Source: Sanderia malayensis (lineage: Eukaryota; Cnidaria; Scyphozoa; Semaeostomeae; Pelagiidae). Taken from it: a DNA stretch of 64,000 nucleotides. The stretch covers positions 372,001 through 436,000 of the forward strand of contig RQOL01000855.1 in assembly GCA_013076295.1 (NCBI GenBank), read 5' to 3'. The notes beneath the pieces were generated by a model that worked only from the letters and a program-made list of their open reading frames with translations, was not told where the DNA came from and did no database searches. Positions 44,401 through 57,690 of this stretch are shown piece by piece. Numbering within the stretch: the first letter of the stretch is position 1; each line of letters opens with the position of its first letter. Made by a program: the position numbers and the translations under genes.

Positions 44401-47400
44401 CGGATGTCACCTGTTTGAAATAAACATAATTTTGTTTTTAGACTTTTCTTTATTTTGCAATTTTTTCAAAGAAACTTAGAACAGGCCTCAAATTAAAAAG
44501 TATCTTATTTCGGATTATTATCTCATCAGCATTTACTTTGTGTTAGGATTCAATTTCAAATCAGTCATAACAGAGTAACTAGGTCCTAAAATATTCCACT
44601 TTTAGCAGCTTCTTACGTTTGAGGGTGAAGATTAATACAAAGAAATAAATAGATCTTTCATTTTACCAAGATGAAATAACAAATCTATTATTTCATCTTG
44701 ATTCTTTGATTTTAAACTTTTCCCAATTTAGGAGTTGACTTTTATTAAAAATGTGTGCATGTGCATTTTTAAAATGCAGCTAGACATATTTGGCCCAAAA
44801 TGGAAAACTATAAAAATATCATAATCAAAGCACTAAGCAAAACAGTTTATCAAGGGGCAGGAAGAAAATGTGCAAGATCCGAGACAACCCCGGGACGACA
44901 AATCAAACATCAAATACTAACCCTGCAATGAATCTGCAGTGGAAGATGGCAGCTTTTTCAATGCAGCAGGACTAAATGTCCATTGATGGCCATTGACATT
45001 TACTTTGACATCACCATCATCATCAACACTAAGAACATCACCCACTTTGCCCAAGGAATCACTCATAGCATCAATCCAACCACCTCGCCCCTCTTGCATC
45101 TTAATAATGACCTCTTTATCTGAACGTACTTTGACTTTATCTCCTGTGGAGAAACTTTCCACCTGAAACAAACTTTGTTGATTAATACCCCAATAGTTAA
45201 CACAAACTACAACCAACTACTAAATTCATAAAATAGAAAATAAACTTATAACATACCTTACACAAGCAGCAGGGATTGAATGTCCAGAAAATTAATTTGC
45301 TTGTCGTATGAGAACGAGACCTTGAAAAAGTTTTGTTAACAAATTTCTGGATTGAGCTCTATAAAAAAGTTTCATAACGATGTCTCCGTTTGGCATAACT
45401 CTCATAACTTTTCCGATTTGGCCAATACACTAAAATAAAACATAAAAAATAAAAATGATACTGATATCGATATGGATCTGATCTGGAATAAAAAATATTT
45501 GAAAAAGTAAAACACAATTCATTCTAGCGTCGTTACTAAAAAGCGGAACAACCTGGAACAAGCCAGGAACAAGGGGAACAACCCAAGAACAAGCCAGGAA
45601 CAAGCGGAACACAAAAACAACCCAAGAACAGGCTGCACAAGCCAAGACCAACCCAAGAGCAGGCTGAACAAGCCAAGACCAACCCAAGAACAAGCGGAAC
45701 AACCCAAGAACAACCCCATAACAAGTGGAGAAAGGCCTCATTTAGGATTCCAATCCCATGTGGTGATTACTGTATGTGATTTGACATGAATGAAGTGAAG
45801 GGTGTATGTACCACAAATGTGAATAAATGCTTTTTGTGGGAAAGGAGAAAAAATCGAATTAGACAGCTGCCGCCTCAAAATAATGTGTGGTGCCAAGGTG
45901 GAATCCATGTAGCTTACGCCGGAGATATCCGGCGTGGAGTTTGACTAAAACAATGGATCACGTGTTTTTCTATTGTTCCTTGGCGTTATATCCGGCGTAG
46001 CCTTTACAGTGCCTGACGTGCCTGGCATGTGAGAGGAACACCAGCGTGGCACGGGAAATACGCGTGAAACCCGTGAAACGTTGACGAGGGCGTTGGAAAA
46101 CCTCGTTTCCCTGAGGCAAAATCGTTTGTTTCAACAATTTCAACAATTGCACCCCAAAAATCCAAAATATCCCATTGTTTTCAAAAATCTCCACACATTT
46201 TCTTTTAAAAACTGATAAATGATATTTATATGATCATGCATGATACGATGCACCCCTCGCTTCCTTCATGTCAAATCACATAGGCCCAAATACAGTAATC
46301 ACACGGCAATTCGAAATAGGGCTTGTCCCACCTTTTGTGGGGTTGTTCCTGGCTCTTGTTCTTGGGTTGTTCAGCTTGTTCTTGGGTTTTTCCGCTTGTT
46401 CCTAGCTTGTTCTTGGGTTGTTCCGCTTGTTCCGGGTTGTTCCGCTTTTTAGTAACGACGTTCATTCTAGGCATTGTGCATTGTGTAACACATTCATTAT
46501 TACCTCCTTCATATCATCATTAACATCACCATGTCCAGCTTGCATCCTTTTCATTTCCTCCCAATCAACATTAATAGCAACAGCATCTCCTTCACTGAAA
46601 CTGTGAGAATCTTCATCTGTTCCAGGCAACAAATTTCTGTCTTTAAAACAATATATGAACATATTTTAGACTAAATAATCCAAATGACAAGAAACACATG
46701 TCAAGCAAGTTTTATTTCAATAAATATGTTCTCCTCAAACCATTATTCTAAAGAACATTTCGAATTGAAGCATGGCAATTCAAAATGCACTTTGAAAGGT
46801 CAAATGTCTGCAACAACTTCATAAATGTATAACAATAAAAGTTTACATCAAGGGAAGGGAATATCCCAAAACTTGGTGGCATGGTGCATTCCTTTGAAAA
46901 ATTCAATGTTAACAAAGTAATATATGAGGAAAATTCAACCATACCAAGATGAAACAACAAATCTATTATTTAATCTTGATTCTTTGACTTTTAAACTTTC
47001 CCAATTTAGGAGTTCACTTTTATTAAAAATGTGTGTATACTTGCATTTTTAAAATGCAGCTAGATATCTTTGGTCCAAAATAGAAAACTATAAAGATATC
47101 ATAATCCAAACATCTAACAAAACAGTTTATCAAGGGGACAGACCAAATACTTGTAGGATGAGAAGTTACACCATATACCCAATACTAACCATGCAATGTA
47201 TCTGCAGTGGAAAATGGCAACTTTTTCAATGCGGCAGGACTAAATGTCCATTGTCTGTCATTGACTTTTACTTTGACATCACCATCATCATCAACACCAA
47301 GAACATCACCCACTTTGCCCAAGGAATCACTCATGGCATCATTCCAACCACCTCGTCCCTCTTGCATCTTGATAATGACCTCTTTATTTGAACGCACTCT

Positions 47401-50201
47401 GACTTTATCTCCAGCGGAGAAACTTTCCACCTAAAACAAACTGTGTTAATTAATACCCCAAGGTATAGTCAAAACAATGCACAACCAAATGCTAAAGTCA
47501 TAAAATATAAAATAAATTTATATTGTACCTTGCACAAGCAGCGCGGATTGTAAACAGAGATAGATGATTTGACTACATCAGAAGAGCCAGCCAATAGCGC
47601 AAGAATGCCTTGAATTTTATACACAATTTTGACGGCAATATCTCCTGTTGGCATTACCGACACAACTGTTCCAATCCGGCCAACAGTCTAAAAATAAAAA
47701 ATAAAAATGTTATAGATATAGATACATATCTGATCTGGAAAAAAAACATTTGGAAAGTAAATGCAAGATCATGTCTTAATTCATTCTAGGTATTGTGCAT
47801 TGTGTGACACATTTGTTACCTCTTCCATATCATCATTAACAGCACCATGTCCAACTTGTAACCTTTTCATTTCATCCCAATTAACATTAATAGCAACAGT
47901 ATCACCTTCAGTGAAACTGTAAGAATCTTCATCTGAGCTATGCAACAAATCTTTATCTTCGAAACAATATATGCACATATTTTAAACTAAACAATCTGAG
48001 AACATGGTAAGAACTATAAATGAATAAAGACCTCATCAATATCAAATATGTACATCAAGGGAACATCCCAAAACTTGGGGGAATGGTGCCATTTAAGTCC
48101 TACTGGCTATGTCCCTTGCTTTTGTTTGATATAACAACATATAAATGGACATAAAAACCTTGGGGTATGAATATTTACTCCTTGTCTGTGGAAAATTCAT
48201 GCAAAAAATTAATATATATTAAACAATACCAATTATAGGCAGGTGCTGTTCGTAATAAGTCCCAATAGATGTTGGTCTAACTGCAATCAGATCAACCTAA
48301 AACATAAAATAATTCTGAATTACATGAGAAGGCAATAAAGAATGAACACCAAAAATAAATAGATTTTACTATAAGCATAGCAAAGAAACACTACAGTCGA
48401 GAAATCATGGAAGTAAGCTCTTCTCCAAAATGCAAGCATTAAATAGTTGAATGAAAAATATTGGCACAAACTTTTCCATCAGCACCAATTCGATAGTTGG
48501 CACACACGCTACTTTGATCCCATTGAACTGTTGCCCCATTTCCATCACCATTTAACTGCATATCAAAATTATGCATGTTATAAAAATTGTATCACAAACC
48601 AAGATAATACAACAAAAGGTATTTAATATATTTAAACAAACCAGAGGATTTATCCAGTTATAGAGCTTTTTAATTTTCCCAGTCTTTCCATTTCCCCCTA
48701 AAACAATTTCAAAATGCAGAATCCAACTAAAGTTAATACACGAAGTAAATGAGAGTAGAATTAGCAGAGCAACTTTCAAATCATAATAGCCTATAGCAAA
48801 ATAACATTAAATATGTTTCTTGGTTATGATAGTGAAAGGACAAAATCAGTCAAGCAGGAAGCAACCTGCAGAAATGTGGGATCTTGCATCCAGAAGTGAA
48901 TGCCCATGTGGAGACCCAAATCAAACAATGAAGAACATCCTTCTTAGAAAATGCAGTTCCAGGCAGGCCCTCCTGCACAGATGGAAACTCAAAAAACTGT
49001 AATTCATGCAGCCCTCCACTAGATTCAGTAAAGGCATGACCATTCTTGTGTTATCTTACAGTATAACCTGGTGCCCAATAGATCACATGAAACTTACCAT
49101 CTTGAGGCCCCCACTCCCAATCTGAGCAAGTTTTAGTACTGAGCCCAAGTTGAAATTGCTTATAAAAAAAAGTGAGTGTAGTCCTCCACTGGATTTAGCA
49201 AAGGCATGATAAGATATGATGATGAATCTAAAATTTTCTAATGTTATCTTGCAGTATAACCTGGTTCTGGTTCCCAATGTACCACATGAAACTTACCATC
49301 TTGAGACCCCCACTCCCAATCAGGCCCTCTTTTCACAACAGCATCTTCCCAAAATCCATATGCTGCTTTGGGCAGTTTTCCCTGCCTTGCTCCAACATTA
49401 ACCCTATAAATAAAAGATTGAAAATATTTCAAATAAAAGCAACCATTCATTAATGAACATTAACCCATAATAAAATAAACTTTTCTTACATTGGTCCTCT
49501 ACTTTTATCAATTCTGTTAAACGCATGGTTTAAACTGTGCTTCCCTTTGCAGTAACAACGATTGCATAAATCATAATCAAAGCAAACAGAACATTTCCAA
49601 CGGCTTCCTTTAATATTAGATTTATTGCACTCATTACAGATTACTCCATTGTGAGTTACACCTACAACAAGAAACAAAATGTTTTTAACGAAGTCACTAT
49701 TTGATTTGACACAGGCAGCAGCCAGCAAACCTATTATTTGATGGACATGGACACAGCACTGGCTTGGCTTCGTCTCTTGCGCATGACATCAACATATATT
49801 CGAGTCAGGGTAAATTTTGTGTGATGTTCAGTGGTTGATTATAGATTTTTGAGAAAAAGATAATTGCCGACTGCTGGTCAAATAAACACCAAATTCTGTG
49901 ACCAAACATAATACAGCAACAAATGCAAGGCTCAAAAGCTTTATGCAAAGTAGAAAAATCTTTATTTATTGATTATAACTTTCCGTCATCTTTTACCGAC
50001 AGTCGCGGTGTCAAAAATTCGAAGTTCTCCTTCGAATGTGTATCTCCTTCTGTCACCAGAAGTGTCCCATTGTACAATCAATTTTCCATCAGCAATTGAT
50101 GTGATTGTGCCAACATATCCATAACCACCATCTTGGTTGCCATACTTCCAATTTGGACCGCGTACAACGCGAGTTCCTGGCCTCGCCAGCTCTATCGACA
50201 T
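41479..50201 (-). CDS. MIB gene C: full-span Mind bomb-type E3 ligase with extra REP set and frame lesions
   Basis: Minus-strand exons: 49997-50201 (MIB/HERC2-1, ATG at 50201), 49490-49661 (ZZ), 49297-49403, 48642-48697, 48472-48555 and 48230-48296 (MIB/HERC2-2), 47820-47956 and 47529-47687 (REP 1), 47190-47430 (REP 2), 46504-46640, 45257-45429 and 44922-45162 (extra REP set), 44271-44410, 44086-44193, 43777-43974, 43423-43574, 43063-43184 and 42742-42971 (ankyrins), 42458-42633, 42137-42365 (RING 1), 41915-42032 and 41771-41836 (RING 2), 41479-41663 (RING 3, stop at 41479). A clean version would be about 1170 aa. Lesions against sister copies: exon 11 lacks one A of an A-run (173 vs 174 nt), the exon at 43063 lacks five bases spread over several sites, and the exon at 42742 lacks one C (230 vs 231 nt). 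So it is either decaying or poorly assembled there. Confidence 0.82.
45518..46470. mobile_element. Foldback element, duplicate copy in gene C
   Basis: Element 45528-46460 (933 bp) with the same 26-bp ends and the same ttcattctag duplication (45518-45527 and 46461-46470). It is almost identical to 485-1437, so it was copied with the surrounding MIB segment and did not insert independently. Confidence 0.85.
48826..49002 (+). mobile_element. LINE C-terminal remnant in intron 3 of gene C
   Basis: The plus strand encodes MWDLASRSECPCGDPNQTMK, nearly identical to the copy in gene D. Same intron, same orientation. Confidence 0.58.
49011..49330 (-). repeat. Tandem partial duplication around exon 3 of gene C
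   Basis: The 3' part of exon 3 and its donor (…ggaagtgggggcctcaagatg-like, then gtaag) occur twice: the functional exon 49297-49403 and an incomplete copy whose exon-like part is about 49098-49122. The copy lacks a usable upstream half and acceptor. Confidence 0.75.
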
Positions 50202-51206
50202 GTTTACAGCTGATTCTGCTGTCCACTTTCACTTTCACTTTTAGAAATCAATAGCACCACGCAAATGACGTAATGCACGGTGTGCGCCTTTAAGCACAAA
50301 ACTAAGCTGCTCCGTTACGCTACTGCACCAAACCCGTGTATTGTGCCATGCAGCAACAGCCACAAACCCAGCTTAACAGTAGAACCTCACTGAATTCTAA
50401 AAAAAGCTGGAATCAGTCTTTATTACAAATTTCTAGTCTTTTATTTCAATATCCAATATATGCAAATTAGAGATTGAGATACATAAAACATTGTTTGCTG
50501 ATTGTAAAGCTGGTTCCACAAGATTCTTAAAATTTTTAAAACTTACTTTCAACATTCAAAAGTCAAAATTACACAACATTATCAAAAGTCATTGGCTGCA
50601 TAACTGAATTTTGCTTATTTACCGTAAGAATCAAAAACAATTTCAATGCTGTTTTTAAATGCATACACAATTGTAATTGATGTAATTATATGATTAATTG
50701 CAATGATTGGTTAATCCAAGCTATTTACAGATGACACATTTTCTATAAGAAAACCAGCCTGGAAGCATCAATAGTCAAAGTGTCTGGCAGCGCTTTACCA
50801 ATAATAGTTTCTTTAAAGTTTCTAAATTGTATCTTTGAAACAATCAGAAACATTTCACAACACACCAAAAACAACCGTAAATCAGAAAACGGATCACAAT
50901 AATTCATGACCATTCAAAGAGCTGGATGAGATAATGAGGAAAAAGTTATAATCCTTGATTTTGATTTGTACGGGTTTTGGTCTGGGTTCATATCCATCCA
51001 AAAATAATCAACTCAAAACCCAAGTTTCTTACAAAAAACGTGATGTAGCGAGGTGCTCGGTCCCGAAGCATTAAACAAAAACAATAAAAATAGTAGAAAA
51101 CGTAACATGAAATAAATCATGCCACTTATTGCGTTGCATTGAATAACATGTATATGATGAGATGCAAGTCAAAAATAGCTACAATACAATTTGGAGTTAA
51201 AACAAT
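50202..51206. other. Spacer between genes C and D
   Basis: Contains the promoter-proximal block of gene C with TGACGT at 50266-50271, and AT-rich DNA shared with the other spacers. Confidence 0.5.
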
Positions 51207-54200
51207 TCAGTTGTCATATAGAGTAACTTTTTGGGTGATTGGTTTACGGCAGATGTGACATTCCTGCAACTGAGCTGAACAAACATTGCAGCAACTGTGA
51301 CCACAAGAAAATGCCACAGTGCGTGTATTTTCAAAACAAATTTTGCACAAGTTGCTGCTATCTGCATCAACATCATCTTCAGGTGCTGGACCTACAGAAG
51401 TATATATAAGTACAATATAAGTTATGTCTGGCCACATGTGGAATTTTATCAACCTGCTTGTTCACAAACAATGTTAGGAAGAAATTATATAATCTTACCA
51501 ATAACTTGTTTGTCAACAATTTCCATAGAACACTGCAAGCATCTCTTCATTCTCGTTGAGCATGCTATGAAACACATTGCTTACAATTAGTTGTATAGAC
51601 TAGGAACAGATTAGATAAAAGCAATAAAATTAAATAAAAACAGAATACCATGGCAAACAATCACGTGATTGCATGGAAGTATTCTCATATTAGCTTTGTT
51701 TTCTTCACAAAGTTTGCAAATTGGCATCGAGGAAGGAAAAATGCAGAAACACTCGTTATCTCTCTCTGCCAAAAAAATATACCATTAGTACTAGGTAATA
51801 GTCAGGATAACATATAAATTGGATCTGTATGTAAATAGGAAGAATAGAATATAATTAAATATATGCATCAAACCTTGCATTCCTTGCATTTCTTGAAATT
51901 ATCTGCACATGACTGACAACACAGCTTATGACCGCATGGCTTAAATTCAGCATCAATAAGGCATTCCTTGCAATCCCGGCACACATCTGCATTTGTTACT
52001 GCACCTGGACCAGGTGATAAAGCAACACCTTGGACAGTATCTAGTGCAGTCCCAGAAGGCATGTTGTTTCTTGGTGGGGATGTGGATGTTGGTGAACTAA
52101 TTCTAAAAATAATTCAATAAGGTAGTTGACGTTTAGAATGCAGATACGTCCTTAGCAAAATGCAAAAGCAAAAAAAAGATGTTGCTTGCTCACATAGACA
52201 TCCTCTTTTCTTTAAACTTCCCCAAAATATTTTTAATGGCTGGTTCTGTGACAATGTCCAGTGAGGACTTTCCAGCATGGTTGTAGTGGTGAAGGTCGGC
52301 ACCTTCTTTTACCAAATAGCATGCTATGGCTAGTGGACTGGCCTTTGGCCTATCAATCTGAGACAATATCTGAAAGAATGCAAACATTTACTTTACTCAA
52401 TCGAAAATGGGTCGGCAATGGGTCTGAGCATAACAAGAAGCATACAAATAAAAAGAACACAAGTAGGCAGACAGACCTCAGCAGTGTCTGGTACACTTTC
52501 AATTCCAGTTAATTGCTCAGCAACTAACGACATAGTTTGAAATCTCTTCAGGACAATATGCAACAGCGTGTCACCATCATTATCTTCTGACATAACGTTG
52601 GCTCCATGAGATATTAGCAATTTCATGATGCCTATGTATCCCTCCATGGCAGCAAGCATAATAGCAGTGTGTCCCTTGCAAGTTTTCAGTTCCAACTGGC
52701 AATTTCCCTGAACATTAATGCGATTCGTTACAAGCTATTACAAGACAATAGTTAATAATAAAAAAATTCTTCTGAACAATTTGAAATGCTTGTGCAGATA
52801 ATACCTCATTAAGCATAAAGTAAACAATATCTTCGTGTCCCTGGTGGACAGCAAGGTGCAACGGCGAAAGTCCATCCTTTCCTTGTATGTTCACGAGTTC
52901 TGGGGCTTTATCCAACATTAATTTTACAGCGCTGGAAAAGAAGATATTTAAAACTTCACCTTTTGGTGGCAAAGGAGACGGAAGATAACTGAAACAGATA
53001 GTAATAAACATGGCAAGCTTTAATGTTTTAGAAATTCATCGTTGTTTGTCAGAAGCAAGGAAAGACAACCAAATGATACAAAACGAATCGATTTGTATCT
53101 ATGCAATGCTAGCTAGCAATTGTTTCAAAAGATGGGTGCAACGTTGAAATTGTAAATTGTAGCAAATAAAAATGCGTACACATCACTTCCTTTGATCGCG
53201 GCAACATGCAAAGGATTAAATCCTTGTTTGTTGTAAACGCAACAATGTACTGAGGGTAGCCTCAACAAAATCTTCACAATGTCAGTTCTGTCTTGAGAAA
53301 TTGCATGATGAAGTGGCGTGTCTCCTGCCTTATCCTAAATGAAATGGGCATCCAAAAATATATACAGAGCACAGAGTCTATATATAGATAGTACAGTCTT
53401 GGCTGCTAAGGTAAAAAACATACTGGCAAGCACAAAAAGATCATTGAAAAAAACAACTGAAGAGTAGCTACAGAAATCATTTGCAAGGCATACGGGTAAA
53501 AAGAGAGAAACCATAGAAGATCCAACAACCGTCCTTACCTGGGTGTTCACATCAGCATTGCTATCAGCAAGTGTTCTTACGATTTCCACCCCTCCTTTCA
53601 AAACTGCAATGTGCAATGCTGTCAAACTTTTCTTGTTTTGCAAGTCAAGGGCAGCCTTATTTCTTATCAACAGCTTGACAAGCTCCAGAGATGAGCCTAT
53701 CGCAGCATAATGCAATGCGGTATCGCCATCATTGTCCTGTTAAATGAAGATATCATGACAATTATAGTATGAACAGGACAGTTTGCAATATATAGAAAGT
53801 TAAAAAAAATGGCAAAATATAGTAGAACAAGTCAAAATGTATTTATCTCTTTACCAGGTAGTGAATATCAGCACCATATCTCAACATCATTTCCGCTATC
53901 TCTAAATACCCTTTATGACAAGCAATTTGCAGTGGAGATGTTACACCATTTTTAACGTTTGCCTAAAACAGATAATTCTATATATATGTGGAAATATGTA
54001 ATACTTTCTAGCTTGGAATCAAAACAAAATACGAGCCTTACAGCCTGTCTGTCCTTTTTCAAGACTCTCTCAACTGTGTCCTTATCTCCATTTTTAGTGG
54101 CTGCCATTATGAGGTTTCCATCTTCCAAACTTCCATCTAGCAACTTTTTAAGCCCTTCCAATAATGCATCATGGATGTCACCTGTTTGAAATAAACATAA

Positions 54201-57200
54201 TTTTGATTTTAGACTTTTCTTTATTTTTGCATTTTTTTCAAATGAACTTAGAACAGGCCTCAAATTAAAAAGTATCTTATTTTTGGATTATTATCTCATC
54301 GGCATTTACTTTGTGTTAGGATTCAATTTCAAATCAGTCATAACAGAGTAACTAGTGTCCTAACAGTATTCTACTTTTAGCAGCTTCTTACTTTCAGGGT
54401 GAAGATTAATACAAAAAATAAATAGATCTTATTTTACCAAGATGAAATAACAATTCAATTATTTCATCTTGATTCTTTGACTTTCAAATTTTTTCCAATT
54501 TAGGAGTTGACTTTTATAAAATATGCGTATCTACATTTTCAAAATTCAGCTAGATATCTTTGGCCTAAAATGGAAAACTATAAAGATATCATAATCAAAG
54601 CACTAAACAAAACAGTTTATCAAAGAGACAGGCAGAAAATGCGCAAGATCCGAGAGAACCCCAGGACGACAAAACAGACATCAAATACTAACCCTGCAAT
54701 GAACCCGCGGTGGAAGATGGCAGCTTTTTCAATGCAGCAGGACTAAATGTCCATTGATGGCCATTGACATTTACTTTGACATCACCATCATCATCAACAC
54801 TAAGAACATCACCCACTTTACCCAAGGAATCACTCATAGCATCATTCCAACCACCTCGTCCCACTTGCATCTTAATAATGACCTCTTTATTTGAATGCAC
54901 TCTGACTTTATCTCCAGTGGAGAAACTTTCCACCTAAAACAAACTGTGTTGATTAATACCCCAAGGTATAGTCAACAAAATGCACAACTAAATGCCAAAA
55001 TCATAAAAGTTAAAATAAATTTATATTGTACCTTGCACAAGCAGCGCGGATTGTAAACAGAGATAGATGATTTGACTATATCAGAAGAGCCAGCCAATAG
55101 CGCAAGAATGCCCGAAATTTTATATACAATTTTGACAGCAATATCTCCTGTTGGCATTACTGACATAACTGTTCCAATCCGGCCAACAGACTAAAAATAA
55201 AAAATAAAAATGTTATAGATATAGATACATATCTGATCTGGAAAAATAAAACATTTGGAAAGTAAATGCAAGATCATGTCTTAATTCATTCTAGGCATTG
55301 TGCATTGTGTGACACAATTGTTACCTCTTCCATATCATCATTAACAGCACCATGTCCAACTTGTAACCTTTTCATTTCATCCCAATCAACATTAATAGCA
55401 ACAGTATCGCCTTCATTGAAACTGTAAGAATCTTCATCTGTGCTATGCAATAAATCTTTATCTTCGAAACAATATATGCACATTATTTAAACTAAACAAT
55501 CTGAGAATATGGTAAGAACTATAAAAAGAATGAAGACCTCATCAATACCAGATCAAATGTGTACATCAAGGGAACATCCAAATACATGGGGACATGGTGC
55601 CATTCAAGTCCTACTGGCTATGTCCCTTGCTTTTGTTTGATAAAACAACATATAAATGGACATAAAAGCCTTGAGGTATGAATATTTACTCCTTGTCTGT
55701 GGAAAATTCATGTAAAAAATTAATATATATTAAACAATACCAATTATAGGCAGGTGCTGTTCGTAATAAGTCCCAATAGATGTTGGTCTAACTGCAATCA
55801 GATCAACCTAAAACATAAAATGATTCTGAATTACATGAGAAGGCAATAAAGAATGAACACCAAAAATAAATAGATTTTACTATAAGCAAAGCAAAGAAAC
55901 ACTACAGTCGAGAAATCATGGAAGTAAGCTCTTCTTCAAAATGCAAGCATCAAACTTAAGTAGTGGAATGAAAAATGTTGGCACAAACTTTTCCATCAGC
56001 ACCAATTCGATAGTTGGTACACACGCTACTTTGATCCCATTGAACTGTTGCCCCATTTCCATCACCATCTAACTGCATATCAAAATTATGCATGTTATAA
56101 AAATTGTATCACAAACCAAGATAATACAACAAAAAGTACTCAATACATTTAAACAAACCAGAGGATTTATCCAGTTATAGAGCTTTTTAATTTTCCCAGT
56201 CTTTCCATTTCCCCCTAAAACAATTTCAAAATGCAGAATCCAACTAAAGTTAATACACGAAGTAAATGAGAGTAGAATTAGCAGAGCAACTTTCAAATCA
56301 TAATAGCCTATAGCAAAATAACATTAAATATGTTTCTTGGTTATGATAGTGAAAGGACAAAATCAGTCAAGCAGGAAGCAACCTGCAGAAATGTGGGATC
56401 TTGCATCCAGAAGTGAATGCCCATGTGGAGACCCAAATCAAACAACGAAGAACATCCTTCTTAGAAAATGCAGTTCCAGGCAGGCCCTCCTGCACAGATG
56501 GAAACTCAAAAAACTGTAATTCATGCAGCCCTCCACTAGATTCAGTAAAGGCATGACCATTCTTGCGTTATCTTACAGTATAACCTGGTGCCCAATAGAT
56601 CACATGAAACTTACCATCTTGAGGCCCCCACTCCCAATCTGAGCAAGTTTTAGTACTGACCCCAAGTTGAAATTGCTTATAAACAAAAGTGCGTGTAGTC
56701 CTCCACTGGATTTAGCAAAGGCATGATAAGATATGATGATGATCTAAAATTTTCTAATGTTATCTAGCAGTATAACCTGGTTCTGGTTCCCAATATTCCG
56801 CACAAAACTTACCATCTTGAGACCCCCACTCCCAATCAGGCCCTCTTCTCACAACAGCATCTTCCCAAAATCCATATGCTGCTTTGGGCAGTTTTCCCTG
56901 CCTTGCTCCAACATTAACCCTTTAAACAAAAGATTGAAAATATTTCAAATAAAAGCAACCATTCATCAATGAACATTAACCCATTATAAAATAAACTTTT
57001 CTTACATTGGTCCTCTACTTTTATCAATTCTGTTAAACGCATGGTTTAAACTGTGCCTCCCTTTGCAGTAACAACGGTTGCATAAATCATAATCAAAGCA
57101 AACAGAACATTTCCAGCGACTTCCTTTAATATTAGATTTATTGCACTCGTCACAGATTACTCCATTGTGAGTTACACCTGCAACACGAACAAGAAACAAA

Positions 57201-57690
57201 TTGATTATTTGACTTGACACAAGCAGCCAGCAAACCTATTATTTGATGGACATGGACTGGGACACAGCACTGGCTTCGTCTCTTGCGCATGACATCAACA
57301 TATAGTCGAGTCAGGGTAAATTTTGTGTGATGTTCAGTGGTTGATTATAGATTTTTAGAACAAAAATAGTTGCCGACTGCTGGTCAAATAAACACCAAAC
57401 ATAATACGGCAAATGCAAGGTTCAAAAGCTTTATGCAAAGTAGAAAAGTCTTTATTTATTGATGTAGTTTTCTGTCATATTTTACCGACAGTGGCAGTGT
57501 CAAAAATTCGAAGTTCTCCTTCGAATGCGTATCTCCTTTTGTAACCAGAAGTGTCCCATTGTACAACCAATTTTCCATCAGCAATTGATGTGATTGTACC
57601 AACATATCCATCACCACCATCTTGGTTGCCATATTTCCAATTTGGACCGCGTACAACGCGAGTTCCTGGCCTCGCCAGCTCTATCGACAT
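51207..57690 (-). CDS. MIB gene D: Mind bomb-type E3 ligase, complete 20-exon span
   Basis: Minus-strand exons: 57486-57690 (ATG at 57690, MIB/HERC2-1, aa 1-68), 57006-57177 (ZZ, about 69-125), 56813-56919, 56159-56214, 55989-56072 and 55741-55807 (MIB/HERC2-2, to about 230), 55325-55461 and 55032-55190 (REP 1), 54693-54933 (REP 2, to about 409), 54042-54181, 53855-53962, 53539-53736, 53180-53334, 52805-52931 and 52477-52707 (ankyrins, to about 729), 52194-52369, 51874-52102 (RING 1, CRDC..CGHKLCCQSC), 51649-51765 and 51499-51564 (RING 2), 51207-51391 (RING 3, CKICFENTRTVAFSCGHSCC, stop). Phases sum to 986 codons, close to human MIB1 (about 1000). Three RINGs favour MIB1 over MIB2. The first RING 2 exon lacks one base (117 vs 118 nt, near 51738), which would break the frame unless it is a sequence error. 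Confidence 0.85.
56343..56519 (+). mobile_element. LINE C-terminal remnant in intron 3 of gene D
   Basis: The plus strand encodes the same ECPCGDPNQT tail as in gene C. Its surroundings match C almost base for base. Confidence 0.58.
56525..56860 (-). repeat. Tandem partial duplication around exon 3 of gene D
   Basis: Same arrangement as in gene C: real exon 56813-56919 and a truncated copy at about 56615-56640. Absent from A and B. Confidence 0.75.
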
